Below, piece after piece: positions 20,599-30,345 of a stretch of 64,000 bases of DNA (within the stretch, counting starts at the first letter, position 1; each line of letters begins with the position of its first letter). This stretch comes from Rachicladosporium sp. CCFEE 5018. Lineage: Eukaryota > Ascomycota > Dothideomycetes > Cladosporiales > Cladosporiaceae. Below the pieces are notes generated by a model that saw only the letters and a program-made list of their open reading frames with translations, was not told the DNA's origin and made no database searches. The translations under genes were made by a program, and so were the position numbers. Where the stretch lies: the NCBI GenBank assembly GCA_002077045.2, contig KZ111159.1, positions 496,001 to 560,000 on the forward strand. The letters run 5' to 3'.

Positions 20599-21950
20599 AT
20601 GTCGTCCAGCTTGTCCAGCATACGCCCGCTCGCTTTGGAGGCAGCAGTCCGCCAATGCACACGATCACGCCCCTCGCCCGCCTTCCGCAATGCCCTCCAC
20701 CGCCGACAAGCACCCAAACCACAAGCACAGCGAAGATGCTACTCAGATGGGCCCGGCAGACCTCCAGTCCCCTCAGGCCTACCCCAGAGGACCACAGTCT
20801 TCGCCCCAAAGACCCGCATAGCAGTCGGCGTCGTCTTCATCTCCGCCCTCATCTACTCAATGGTCCGTCTCCTGCCCTCCACACCCCGCTTTCTACCAAC
20901 CCACTGACTCCCAACTCCCAGGTGACCGGCGACAAACAATCTCTCGCCGCCGACACCCCCTCGATAGCCGAGCAAGACACCCTCCGTAAGCGCGAATCCG
21001 GCATAACCGCCACCTCCCCCATGCGCCTACGAATGGAAGCATTGATAAAAGCCAAGCAGCGCGAGATCGTCCAAGCCCTCGAAGCAATTGACGGCGGCAA
21101 ATTCCTCACAGACACCTGGACGCGCCCAAACGGCGGCGGAGGCATCTCCTGCGTCCTGCAAGAAGGCAAAGTGTTTGAGAAGGCAGGAGTGAATATCAGT
21201 ATTGTGTACGGCACGCTGCCAAGGAAGGCGATCAGTCAGATGAGAGTTAATCACAAGGCGCTGGATCCGGATGTAGAGAGTCTGGAGTTCTTTGCTGCTG
21301 GGCTCAGCTTAGTGCTGCATCCCAATAACCCCATGGCGCCTACGGTGCATCTGAATTACCGATACTTCGAGACTGCCAACGCGGACGGCAGCACGAATGC
21401 GTGGTGGTTTGGCGGCGGCACGGATCTCACACCAAGCTACCTCTTCGACGAAGACGTCATACACTTTCACCGCACGATCAAGGAAGCCTGCGATCAGCAT
21501 AATAAGAACTACTATTCCCGCTTCAAGAAATGGTGCGACGAGTACTTCTCCGTCAAGCACCGGGGCGAGACCCGCGGCGTCGGGGGGATCTTCTTCGACG
21601 ACTTGGACGAAAGTGAGAAGGACCAGGAGTCCCTCTTTGCCTTTTCGTCAACGTGCTTAGACGCCTTTTTGCCGAGCTATCTGCCTATATTGAAAAGGCG
21701 GAAGGATATGCCCTTCGGAGAGAAGGAAAAGCAGTGGCAGCAGTTGCGACGGGGGAGGTACGTGGAGTTCAATCTCGTGCATGACAGGGGAACGGCGTTT
21801 GGACTTGCTACGCCTGGGGCGCGGATAGAGAGTGTGTTGATGAGTTTACCGCTTACAGCGAGGTGGCAGTACATGCATGAGCCTGAGATTGGTAGCAGGG
21901 AAGAAAGGCTGATGCAGGTGCTGAAACAGCCCGTGGAGTGGGTCGAGTGA
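20599..21950 (+). CDS. HEM13: Coproporphyrinogen III oxidase (oxygen-dependent)
   Basis: Model: exons 20599-20862 and 20922-21950, 430 aa; the intron (59 bp) has GTCCGT, CTGAC and CAG. It catalyses the oxygen-dependent double decarboxylation of coproporphyrinogen III to protoporphyrinogen IX in haem synthesis. Family signatures are strong: NGGGGISCVL, the substrate-site motif GGGTDLTP, RGVGGIFFDD and GRYVEFNLVHDRGT; the catalytic domain length is normal. The first exon encodes an Arg/Ser-rich, almost acid-free stretch ending in a hydrophobic segment (about residues 73-88). That looks like a bipartite mitochondrial intermembrane-space signal, whereas the yeast enzyme is cytosolic. The gene converges with the permease downstream (59 bp apart). 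Confidence 0.96.
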
Positions 21951-22009
21951 GCAATGGGTATACATAATGTACAACACATACAAGCCCGCACAGGCACAAC
22001 GAACCCTCA

Positions 22010-23632
22010 TCAAACCTCCTTCCCTGTCCCTTTGCCATCAAACCCCGCCACAGTGCCCTCTCCCATCCCATTCACGGCTTCCCCCTCCACAACATTATTG
22101 ATATCCTTCGGCACCGGCGGCCCCGTGAAATTCTTCCGCCCATGCACGAAATACCAAATCATACTCATACTCGCAAACCCCGCGAAAACCACACTAGCGT
22201 AATTCATACTGCTCGCCGTAATTGGTAGACTAACGGGCATGCAGAACAGTACGATCGCTAGCGCAATCCAACATAAACAAACGATATTGATCGCGAATCC
22301 GAATTTTCCAAGCGAGTAAGTGGAATGCTGAACCATCTTCCGCTTCCGCAGAACGGAAACCAAGATGGGGAGACCGTAGCCGCAGGAAAGACAGATCGTC
22401 GCGACGCCTGTGAAGGAGTTGAAAGCGGCTGTGCTGCCGAAGTATATGAGGCCCAGCGCGCAGTCGACAAGCGTGCTGAGCACCAGACCCCAAAGCGGAA
22501 TCCCGAGCTTCGCGTTCGTAGAGCCGAATAACTTCCCACCGGGAATCGCCCCATCGCGCGCAAAAGCGTAAGTACAGCGACTGCTCGCCGTCAACGCGCC
22601 TGTGCCAGCGAAGAGCAGGATGCCGAGGATTAGGAACAGCAGTCCGAAGCCTCCTGCCGAGGAGCCAGTGACGGTTTTGAACAGTAGTCCGATTGGCTGT
22701 CCCGAGGCGGCGGCGAGCAGGAAATCCACGTCCGGCAGCACGAAGAGGATCGGGATCAGGTAGATCACTCCAGTCACGCCGGCCGCTGCTACCGAGAGGA
22801 CAATGGCGCGTGGGACTTCCCGCGCGGGGTTTTGGACTTCTTCGCACATACTTGCCACGAGACCGTACCCCGTAAGCGTATAAGCAGCCTGCAGCAATCC
22901 AACGAAGAAAGCCCAGCCTGCTGGCCAGCCGGAGGCAGAGGCGTCGTAGTGAGCGAATACGAATTCTCCTGTTCTGAACCCGCCGTTCTTGGGCGCCATG
23001 GAGAGGAGGACGATCATGATTATCACGACCGAGGAGGCGGTCCAGTATATGCAGATCTTATTGATCAAGTCGAGATACCGCGAGCCGAAGGCGTTGATCA
23101 AGAAACAAACGAGCATGACGGCCCAGAACATCAGCACGGTTTGCCAGGGCGTTGGAGCGAAGTCTTCACGCCAGAGGGAGATGGCGGAGAGGACTAGTTG
23201 GCCGCCGGAGAAGTTTATGCTGAGTGTGACGGTCCAGTTGCCTACTAGGTTTAGCCAGCCGCAGATCCAACTAGCTATCGGAGCCCATTCGCGCGTGCTC
23301 ATCATGGCGCTCCAGTAGTACACGCCTCCGGCTGTGGGGTAGACGGCGCAGATCTCCGCTAGCGAGGCGGCTATGCTGAGGGAGATGAGGGAGATGAGGA
23401 CCCAGCCCCAGAGGATTGTCACGGATTGGCCGTCCGTGAGGGTGATGTATAACGTGGTTGATAAGCCAAACGGGACAGCCATTATTGCGAAGGACATTCC
23501 GAGGACGGAGAGCATTGACAGGTTGCGAGGTAATTCTGATTTGTAGCCCATTTTGGCGAGGTCGGCGTCGGCGCCATGGTCTATGGAAGAGGCGCGAGGA
23601 GCGCTTGAGAGGCGGCGCTTCATTGAGTCCAT
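22010..23632 (-). CDS. GABA/choline-type amino-acid permease (APC superfamily)
   Basis: Single-exon ORF of 540 aa with about 12 hydrophobic segments. It belongs to the fungal amino-acid/choline transporter branch (UGA4, HNM1, Bat1-like). Signatures: LSVLGMSFAIMAVPFG at the first membrane segment, YPTAGGVYYWSA after the third, GYGLVASMCEEVQNPAREVPRA (shown in part) in the middle, and SSRCTYAFARDGAIPGG before the later helices. The C-terminal tail is Gly-rich. Likely import of GABA, choline or a related amine across the plasma or vacuolar membrane; substrate unresolved. The 3' end faces HEM13. Confidence 0.92.
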   Translation of the reverse strand: MDSMKRRLSSAPRASSIDHGADADLAKMGYKSELPRNLSMLSVLGMSFAIMAVPFGLSTTLYITLTDGQSVTILWGWVLISLISLSIAASLAEICAVYPTAGGVYYWSAMMSTREWAPIASWICGWLNLVGNWTVTLSINFSGGQLVLSAISLWREDFAPTPWQTVLMFWAVMLVCFLINAFGSRYLDLINKICIYWTASSVVIIMIVLLSMAPKNGGFRTGEFVFAHYDASASGWPAGWAFFVGLLQAAYTLTGYGLVASMCEEVQNPAREVPRAIVLSVAAAGVTGVIYLIPILFVLPDVDFLLAAASGQPIGLLFKTVTGSSAGGFGLLFLILGILLFAGTGALTASSRCTYAFARDGAIPGGKLFGSTNAKLGIPLWGLVLSTLVDCALGLIYFGSTAAFNSFTGVATICLSCGYGLPILVSVLRKRKMVQHSTYSLGKFGFAINIVCLCWIALAIVLFCMPVSLPITASSMNYASVVFAGFASMSMIWYFVHGRKNFTGPPVPKDINNVVEGEAVNGMGEGTVAGFDGKGTGKEV

Positions 23633-24348
23633 AGTGAGTGGTAACAGGATGGCCTCAAAAGACCAGGCGTGCTGCGATCGTGGTCGTTCAGAGGTCCCTT
23701 CGAGCTCCAGTACCTAATCCACGAACTTCGCGCCGAGGTTGCCGCGTCGCAACGAGCGGAGTCCTGATTTCGCTCCCTGAGTTCGTGTACAATTCGTAAG
23801 GACACAAAAGAACAGATAGAAGACAAAACAGAAGTGAAGTCCGCAGCCTACCGAGAGCTAGAGGGTACAATACCTTAGCGGCGACCTCAACGGCTGACAC
23901 CCGACGCCAGTCACAACATCGCCTTGCTTTATCAAGACAGCGCCGCCCTGTTAGAGTTAGAGTTGGCACGCGAGCACGATAGCACGGCGCCTTGGCGACA
24001 TGTAGAGCGCCGAGAGCAGGCGATGCAAGCGATGAGGAGCCGTGGAGCGTGACAAGCGTCACATGCTGAAGTGCGGAGAAGATGGGTGCCAAGACTAGGG
24101 TTGGGTGGTGGGGGTTGACGAAGATGTGTGACTAGGAGGTAGCGAGGGCGGGGGTATGGAAGTTGAAGTCTCTAGCTATGTGTATCACCGCATTGCAGGA
24201 CGGTGGTGGGTTTACGGGGAGACGAGATGTGAGATTGAACTTCCACAACCTTGACCTCAATTCGAAAGGTCAACGCTGAAATGCAACATGGGGTATCTTT
24301 AGTCCAAACGCCATGCCTCATGGCAAACCTTCCGCTCTGATGGCCGCC
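23633..24348. other. Intergenic region
   Basis: About 0.7 kb upstream of the permease and downstream of MED6. No supportable gene. Confidence 0.5.
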
Positions 24349-25464
24349 TCACCCGGTCATCGGCGCCGGCGTAGCAACACCCCCAGGCGTCGCCGCCCCT
24401 CCATGCCGACTCTTCCTCCGCCTCAACTTCCCATCCTTCTTCTCCCTCTTCTCCCGGTCTGCCTTCCCAGCCTTCGCCTCGCTCATCCCAGCCGGAGGTG
24501 AAGGCTGTTTCTTGACCGCAAACGGACTGATTTCACTAGGCGGAGTGGCAGCTCTGCTGTTAGCTCGAGCTTCTTTCTCTTTCGCAGCAGCTTGAGCAGC
24601 GGCTTCTTCTTCAGCTTTGCGTTTCTTGACTGCGGCTGTGGAGGAGCTGAAGGTGAAGTGGCCGGGCTCGCCGAGCAGGGGATTCTCGTCGCTATACTCT
24701 GTGCCGTGGGCGCGGAAGGAGGCCATGGAGCTGCGGAGGAGGGCGTTGGCTAGGCGATCTTCGTCTGCTTTGCTGCCAGGGACTGTTCCTGCCACGGGTT
24801 CCACAGAGCCTGATCGCATCGACGCTGTGTCGCCAATAACACTATTCTGCCGCGACCGCTCCGGCGTGCCACCTCGCGACGCAGTCGATCCTGCTGTAGC
24901 CTTCGAGCTCGCCGCCAGATACGTATGCCCCTCAGCCGCTGACCATCGCGGGAGTTCCGCCGCCCTCTCATACAACTTCGCCATAGCCGTCGAAGCCGCC
25001 GTCAACTTCGCACTCAACACATCCCCCACAGCAGGCGCCTGATGCATCTTCTCCCCCATCAAATAGTACGTCCCCAATGTAGTCAACTCATCCTTCCCCT
25101 TCGGCCCAACCCCCTTCTGCCGATCCTGCTTCCTCAGCACCCACATACCCCCCCTCGCCACCTCTCCCTCAGCATTGAACTCCATCGTCTCGCCTTCGAC
25201 GAAAGCATACTCCACGCCATTGGCGGCAGCGAGATGGCGCTCGAACTCGCGACGATCGTGGAGGAGTTGTTGCCGCTGGGGATCTGTGGAGCTGAGCTGG
25301 ACCTCTGTGCCGTTCTTGCTGCCCCAGTCGAAGAAGGGGGATTCGGAGATGTAGTAGTGTAGCATGTTCTCGTGCATGTAGGGCATGCCGTTGCGGGTGT
25401 AGAAGCCGACAGTCTCGGGCTTTGAGTACTCGATCTCGTCGAGAGGGTCGGCGGGGGCGGCCAT
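24349..25464 (-). CDS. MED6: Mediator complex subunit 6
   Basis: Single-exon ORF of 371 aa. The N-terminal ~180 residues fit the Med6 domain: the segment ENMLHYYISESPFFDWGSKN corresponds to the family's N-VLxYFxxSPFYD-xxxN block. The domain's second half has GMWVLRKQ followed by TTLGTYYLMGEKMHQAP (YYIL-xxxIYQAP in others). The remaining half is Ser/Ala/Lys-rich, low in complexity, with a Lys/Arg-rich end (REKREKKDGKLRRRKSR), as in other filamentous fungi. Med6 sits in the Mediator head module and links activators to RNA polymerase II. The gene is head-to-head with the methyltransferase gene. Confidence 0.82.
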   Translation of the reverse strand: MAAPADPLDEIEYSKPETVGFYTRNGMPYMHENMLHYYISESPFFDWGSKNGTEVQLSSTDPQRQQLLHDRREFERHLAAANGVEYAFVEGETMEFNAEGEVARGGMWVLRKQDRQKGVGPKGKDELTTLGTYYLMGEKMHQAPAVGDVLSAKLTAASTAMAKLYERAAELPRWSAAEGHTYLAASSKATAGSTASRGGTPERSRQNSVIGDTASMRSGSVEPVAGTVPGSKADEDRLANALLRSSMASFRAHGTEYSDENPLLGEPGHFTFSSSTAAVKKRKAEEEAAAQAAAKEKEARANSRAATPPSEISPFAVKKQPSPPAGMSEAKAGKADREKREKKDGKLRRRKSRHGGAATPGGVATPAPMTG

Positions 25465-25720
25465 GGTTGTGATGAGTCCGTGTTCGTGCTTGAGCAGTCA
25501 GTCGAGGGTCGATCACCGCAACATCATTGCAGTCAGTCCATGGGAAACTGCTGAGACAGCTCAGTGAATGGCAACGGGCTTTGGCATGTGAAGCTCCGGC
25601 GTCAAGTTATACCGGTGCCGAGTTGCCTAAGCCCTCTTCCTGAGGGTGATACTCTCCTTACCACTGAAACGCAGTCATCTCTTCGCCATATACACGACTA
25701 TGCATTGATCCATACATGGC
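25465..25720. promoter_or_regulatory. Shared divergent promoter, MED6 / MTQ1-like
   Basis: 256 bp between the two start codons; both core promoters must be contained here. Confidence 0.55.
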
Positions 25721-26886
25721 ATGCCACGCATATCGCCTCACATCCTCCGCCGAGCGAGAAAGATTGACATTCATCTTGCTTCTCTGCTTCCAGTATGCCG
25801 AGACCTGCGCCACGCGCAGAACGAGCTACGATGGCTACGAGGGCATGCTGCTCGAACGAGCATCAGCTCTGCTGGGATAGCAGCCTCACGACTACGAGAG
25901 TATGTGATGCGACGCGCCAGAGGCGAGCCTCTGCAGTATATCCTAGGCACAGAGCATTTCGGTGATCTCGAGATAGACTGTCGTGCAGGTGTATTGATCC
26001 CGCGGTTCGTGCATCTCTCATATTCCTTTCTGTACACTCCTGATATATTCGTGCGATCAGACAAGAGACCGCGGCGTCAGTGACCCATCTGGCTGCCCTG
26101 CTACGTAAGAGCTGGCGTAAGCATAGCGCGCCCAAGCAGTTGAGCGTGCTTGATCTTTGCACCGGGTCTGGTTGCATACCTCTACTCTTGCATCATGAGC
26201 TGTCATCAAAGCGGCTCCGTGACGATGGGGTGGACCATCAGCAAGCTCTCCCTGAGCTCCGGATTGTGGGCGTCGACATCTCACCAAGGGCATTGAAGCT
26301 CGCTGAACTGAACGCGAAGAAGTACCTCACGCTGCCAGGCACATGGCAAGATATCCGCTTTCTTCAGGCCGACGTGCTATCTCGGCCTACCACAAACAGT
26401 AGTGCGACGATCCCAACGCTTCACGAAGCTCTGCATCACTCGTCAAACCCGTCAACATTCGATATATTCATCTCGAATCCCCCTTATATCTCATCTGCTT
26501 CTTTCATTCGCACAACAGCGGCATCAGTCAGAAGATATGAGCCAAAGCTGGCGTTGGTGCCCCGTCCATTCATGAAAGGCGAAACAGTCGAGCACGACGG
26601 CGATGAGTTCTACGAGCATCTCTTACAGCATGCAGACGATGTTGAAGCGAAGGTCGTACTGTTCGAAGTTGCAGATCTGGATCAAGCCGAACGTGTAGCA
26701 GGCCTGACCGTGGCCAGAGATCTCTGGGATGGTGTGGAGATATGGCGCGATGACCCTATACCGACAGGGAACGAGCAGCCACAAAGCATCTCGGACCATG
26801 GTCATTCTGTTCGCGTCGTTGGACATGGACATGGCAGATCAGTCGTGGCCTGGCGAGGCGCAGGGGCTCGATTGCTCGGCCTATGA
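25721..26886 (+). CDS. MTQ1: Release-factor glutamine N5-methyltransferase (HemK/PrmC, Mtq1-like)
   Basis: Model: exons 25721-26004 and 26061-26886, 369 aa; the intron (56 bp) has a GTTCGT donor and CAG acceptor. The N-terminal helical domain carries RARGEPLQYILG and GVLIPR followed by QETA, the conserved HemK linker (IPRxET). The Rossmann domain has the SAM motif VLDLCTGSGCI (about 124-134), VGVDIS, and the catalytic NPPY (about 234-237) preceded by FDIFIS. Predicted role: methylation of the GGQ glutamine of a class-1 release factor. By comparison with yeast Mtq1 this would be the mitochondrial factor, although no clear presequence is visible. A His/Gly-rich stretch lies near the C-terminus. 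Confidence 0.88.
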
Positions 26887-27385
26887 CGCTGAACACAATG
26901 CGTACGACGGCACGGCGCCTCGCGTTGGCGGCGCGTGTACCATATGTGCTACGATATCGCACGAAGACACTGATCGTGGGTAAATGTCAATACACGCTTC
27001 TACAGCAGTTTCAAGTTCCAGTCGAAAAGGAGCTGGAGGTGATTGCACGACGACTTCGTCTCTCATCGGATGGAATTCAGGCGCTATGTATTATGTACAT
27101 CCGCTTCTCCAAAACTTCAAGACGTAGGCAATGCTCTGACAAGCTTGTCTGTAGTAGTACAAATGTATGGCACCGTGTCTTCGATGAGAACTCTAAGCTA
27201 CGATTGGAGGGTCCCAACGAGTCCACGCTCTCTCACGGACAAACGGTGATGGGTCTGCTGTAGCAGGTGCCACTACAGCAGCATAGGAACGAGACGCGGA
27301 CTCTTGGAAAAGCCGAGGAACCTGTATAGTTCAAACCCACTCTATGAACTGATATGGCTATCTTTTTGGTGCATACTATGCAATC
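26887..27385. other. Intergenic region
   Basis: Convergent 3' flanks of the methyltransferase gene and the large secreted-protein locus. A 127-codon ORF here has no recognisable feature and is not annotated. Confidence 0.5.
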
Positions 27386-28426
27386 TTAAACAACTCTCCC
27401 CATAGCCGCAATCATCGGCAGGTACTCTCGCTTATGATGCTGGGTCCCAGGTGCTTCTGGAAAGAACTCCGTTGCCGCCTTCATGATGATCGTCAACAGC
27501 TGCGTCTCTACTTCGCTAGCCGTGAGCACTGCTGGAGGATCGCCTTCTCCACCGCCCTCAGTATCACGCTTGTCGTCGTGGTGCCCAAACTTCTTCTTGA
27601 GCCATTTTCCGAACTTCTTGAAAGGCTTTGCTAGATGCTTGAGTCCTGTGATCGTCAAAGTGATCTTCCAGGACAGCTTGACGGCTTTCGCGAAACCAAT
27701 GCACATGGCTTTGAGCGGCGCTAACTCCCACTTCCAATAGCCTTTCCACAGCTTTTTGACGTCGACTTTGCCGTCGCGGAAAGACTCCATCATCTGAGCT
27801 ACTCCTGCAGACTGGTCTCTCAAGAGCTTGCCGTCACTCATCTTGTTTAATGACCATTCGAGCTGTGCTGCGATGGCGGCTTGCACGGCGAAATCGACTG
27901 CTAGCTGTCCTGCCCACATGCCCACTAATCCGGCCTTGCTTGCAGCGACACCCAGTCCCCCTGTGAAGCCGGCAGGCCCCTTCGCAGTGCTCTTTGGTCC
28001 GTTTGGAGGCTTGGGCGACGTCCTAACCTCAGGCTCGAGATTTGAGGGGACCTTGGGCGATGTTCCAGGCTTAGACGTCGTTTCCTTAGGTCCTTTTCCG
28101 GGCCTAGGATCCCCTGCGCCGTCTTCCTGGGGCAGCGCGGGGTTATTACCCTCGAGCAAACTGTCCGGATCCGCAGCGTTGACGTGAGGGGGACCATTGG
28201 GCCCGCCGTGACCAACTATCTCGTTCGTGAGGGCGGCGTCCGCCGTGATCCGACCTGCGTTGTAGCTCATGGGTGACTCCGGACCGAGCAGTCCCTGTGT
28301 GTGCGCTTCGAGATACTGTTCGACGTTTTGTAGTGTATTTTGCACCCATCTGCCCTGATTGGTGACCCAGTGAGGATTCTGTGGCCGTGCTGCTGGGGGT
28401 TGTGGCAGGGACGGAGGTCGTGGACC
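27386..28426 (-). CDS. C-terminal segment of a large secreted Pro-rich/coiled-coil protein (3' ORF)
   Basis: This ORF is in the same frame as the one ending at 28427. It has no ATG near its 5' end (the first is about 25 codons inside the open stretch), so it is most likely the 3' part of the same gene. Separation is either by a TAA nonsense codon or by a candidate intron (28393-28467, GTGTCG...CCCAG, multiple of three) that would remove that TAA. It encodes a Pro/Lys/Thr-rich linker, an Ala/Gly-rich hydrophobic stretch (GLVGMWAGQLAVDFAVQ), then a helix dense in Lys, Trp and Phe (27586-27650: KPFKKFGKWLKKKFG). HHDDKRD and KREYLP contain dibasic sites. No family recognised. Confidence 0.5.
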   Translation of the reverse strand, partial: GPRPPSLPQPPAARPQNPHWVTNQGRWVQNTLQNVEQYLEAHTQGLLGPESPMSYNAGRITADAALTNEIVGHGGPNGPPHVNAADPDSLLEGNNPALPQEDGAGDPRPGKGPKETTSKPGTSPKVPSNLEPEVRTSPKPPNGPKSTAKGPAGFTGGLGVAASKAGLVGMWAGQLAVDFAVQAAIAAQLEWSLNKMSDGKLLRDQSAGVAQMMESFRDGKVDVKKLWKGYWKWELAPLKAMCIGFAKAVKLSWKITLTITGLKHLAKPFKKFGKWLKKKFGHHDDKRDTEGGGEGDPPAVLTASEVETQLLTIIMKAATEFFPEAPGTQHHKREYLPMIAAMGRVV

Positions 28427-30286
28427 TTATGAACTTGGAATGCGTGGGCCGCCTGGCTTATCGACACGAGGATCAGGTCTGCCATTCGGCGGTGCTGGAG
28501 GACGCGGCGCACCTGGGGCTGTTGCAAGGGGGGCAGGTAGCGGTGCTCCTGGCGGTGTTTCGGTTGGCGCAGGGCCAGGACGAGGTGTGCTCGGCTCGCC
28601 AGGCGTGGTCGATTGACCCTGCGGGGTCGGCGGGACCAGGTCATTAGCTACTTGCTGCAGAACCTCCGGGGTGAGCTGCGAGAGACCTTTCCCAGCTTCA
28701 GCCAGGTTTGCTGTCGACTTCTCCATGTGGCCGTCAAACCGTTGCCTGAGCTCTTTGACTCTACCGCCTAACTCGGTACGCTGCTTTGCGAGTTCCGCCT
28801 TGTTGTTGCGCGCTGCCGCATTGCTGCGATCCAGCTCAAGGATCGTTTTTCCGCGCCCTTCCTGTGCATTCGCTGCTTTAGGATCGTTGTGATTGTTTCG
28901 TTCGATTGCAAGTTCCTTGTCGTTGCGCGCTATCTGTTCGTCCAATCTTGCCTCACTATCGTGATACTTATTCCCTACAGCAGCTAGATCTTTGGTCTCT
29001 TTGACGTATTCGCCCGTCTTCTCCGCAAAGTACAGCAGCTTTTGGTCTTCGAGTGACAGCGGTGGAGCTGGCTTGACACTACCGGGCACCTTCTCCGGCG
29101 GCTTGTCGCTGTGGAACCCCATAGGTCTCGTGGGCCAAGGGTTAGACTTGGGGGGACCCGATGGAGGCTTGCCATCTCCTGGAGATTTTGCGCCGGGTGG
29201 AGGTGCTTCTGGCTGCACCGGAGGACTTGTGTCTGGTGCGCCATTGCTGTGGGGTCCGGGGGGCGCAGCTGGTCGTCCCTCAGGAGGTGCTGAGTTCGAG
29301 GATGAGCCAGCGTTCCCAGGTGGTTTCGCATCTGGCCGAGGTGCAGGACCTTCCCCATTGCCGTTCTGGCTGGGCGGTGGCGGTTTGCTGGGACCGTTGT
29401 GTTTGGCAGGTCCTTCGGGTGGACCTAATCTCTGAGGCTCTGGCGGTCTTTCTGGTGCACCAGGTCTGCCGGGCGGTTCATTGGGCACCTTGTCCTTGCC
29501 CTTTCCATTTTCCGATGCTCCACCTTTCCTGGTCTTTGCATCGCTTTCAACCTGCTCCTTACTCTGTGCCGTATGCTCCTGGATTCCCTGACCCTGTTGG
29601 ATCCTCTCTCCTTTGGCTGCAGCCTTTGTCTGTTTCGACTGTGTCTCCGCTTGGGACTTTTCGGAGGCTGCTCTGTCTGTTGTCTGCTCCTGTTCACGTG
29701 CTGCACTGCCGTCACTCTTCTTTCCACTAGCAACTTCCTCTTTAGCATGCTGATCCGCATTGGCCTTCTTCGCATCAGCCTCCGTTTTTGCCTTCAATTC
29801 GTCGAGATCTGCCTTCTGTGTCGCTTGTTCGAGATTCTTGTCGGCCGTCGCCTGCTCTTGAGCAGCTTTTTGATCGAGGTCTTTCAATTGCTTGTTCTTG
29901 TCTTCGTCGATCTTGGCATTCTGATTTCCTTCTTCTAGGTCGACCTTTGCTTTCTCGGCTGCAATTTGCTTCTCATGCTCGATGCGCTGCGACTCGTCCT
30001 TTCCGGGCTGTGGTGCATGTTCATACGCAGGCAGCGGTGAACCAGCCTTGCCCGACGTCAATGGACCACCCTTTTCGGTAGACGGTGGTTCCGGTTTGTC
30101 AGGCGATGGTGACTGGGGCCTGTCTGGTGCCGGCTGTCCAGGGCGTTCTGGCGCTGGCGAGCCAGGCTTCTCTTGCGACGGTGGATCCGGCTTATCTAAC
30201 GATGGTTGACCAGGTTTCTCGAGTGGTGGTGGTGTACCCTTATCTGGTGGAGCTGGTCCGCCCTTGTCTCGCGGCGACTGTCCAGG
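28427..30286 (-). CDS. Middle segment of the large secreted protein: charged coiled coil, Pro-rich, second coiled coil
   Basis: A 620-codon stretch open in one frame, continuous with the upstream secreted ORF except for a single TAG (30287-30289). It starts without an ATG (none for hundreds of codons), so it is not an independent gene. Order: Pro-rich octad-like repeats with Lys/Arg (PGxPxxxKP); a charged heptad-rich region (QIAAEKAKVDLEEG, KQLKDLDQKAA) of about 150 residues; a 180-residue Pro/Gly/Ser-rich region; a second coiled coil (LDRSNAAARNNKAELAKQ); and another Pro-rich tail. No known domain. As part of a protein with a signal peptide it would be an extracellular, fibre-like or wall-associated molecule; this is inference. 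Confidence 0.5.
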   Translation of the reverse strand, partial: PGQSPRDKGGPAPPDKGTPPPLEKPGQPSLDKPDPPSQEKPGSPAPERPGQPAPDRPQSPSPDKPEPPSTEKGGPLTSGKAGSPLPAYEHAPQPGKDESQRIEHEKQIAAEKAKVDLEEGNQNAKIDEDKNKQLKDLDQKAAQEQATADKNLEQATQKADLDELKAKTEADAKKANADQHAKEEVASGKKSDGSAAREQEQTTDRAASEKSQAETQSKQTKAAAKGERIQQGQGIQEHTAQSKEQVESDAKTRKGGASENGKGKDKVPNEPPGRPGAPERPPEPQRLGPPEGPAKHNGPSKPPPPSQNGNGEGPAPRPDAKPPGNAGSSSNSAPPEGRPAAPPGPHSNGAPDTSPPVQPEAPPPGAKSPGDGKPPSGPPKSNPWPTRPMGFHSDKPPEKVPGSVKPAPPLSLEDQKLLYFAEKTGEYVKETKDLAAVGNKYHDSEARLDEQIARNDKELAIERNNHNDPKAANAQEGRGKTILELDRSNAAARNNKAELAKQRTELGGRVKELRQRFDGHMEKSTANLAEAGKGLSQLTPEVLQQVANDLVPPTPQGQSTTPGEPSTPRPGPAPTETPPGAPLPAPLATAPGAPRPPAPPNGRPDPRVDKPGGPRIPSS

Positions 30287-30345
30287 CTATTCTGGCGACG
30301 ATGACCCAGGCTGTTCTGCTGGCGGTGCTGCTCCGCCTTTACATG
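30062..30345 (-). repeat. Pro-rich degenerate tandem repeats
   Basis: Encodes about ten units of roughly 8 residues (PGxPxxEKP, PDPPSQEK, PGSPAPER, PGQPAPDR). The in-frame TAG at 30287-30289 sits inside this array at a position where neighbouring units have Lys, Arg or Gln. Confidence 0.65.
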
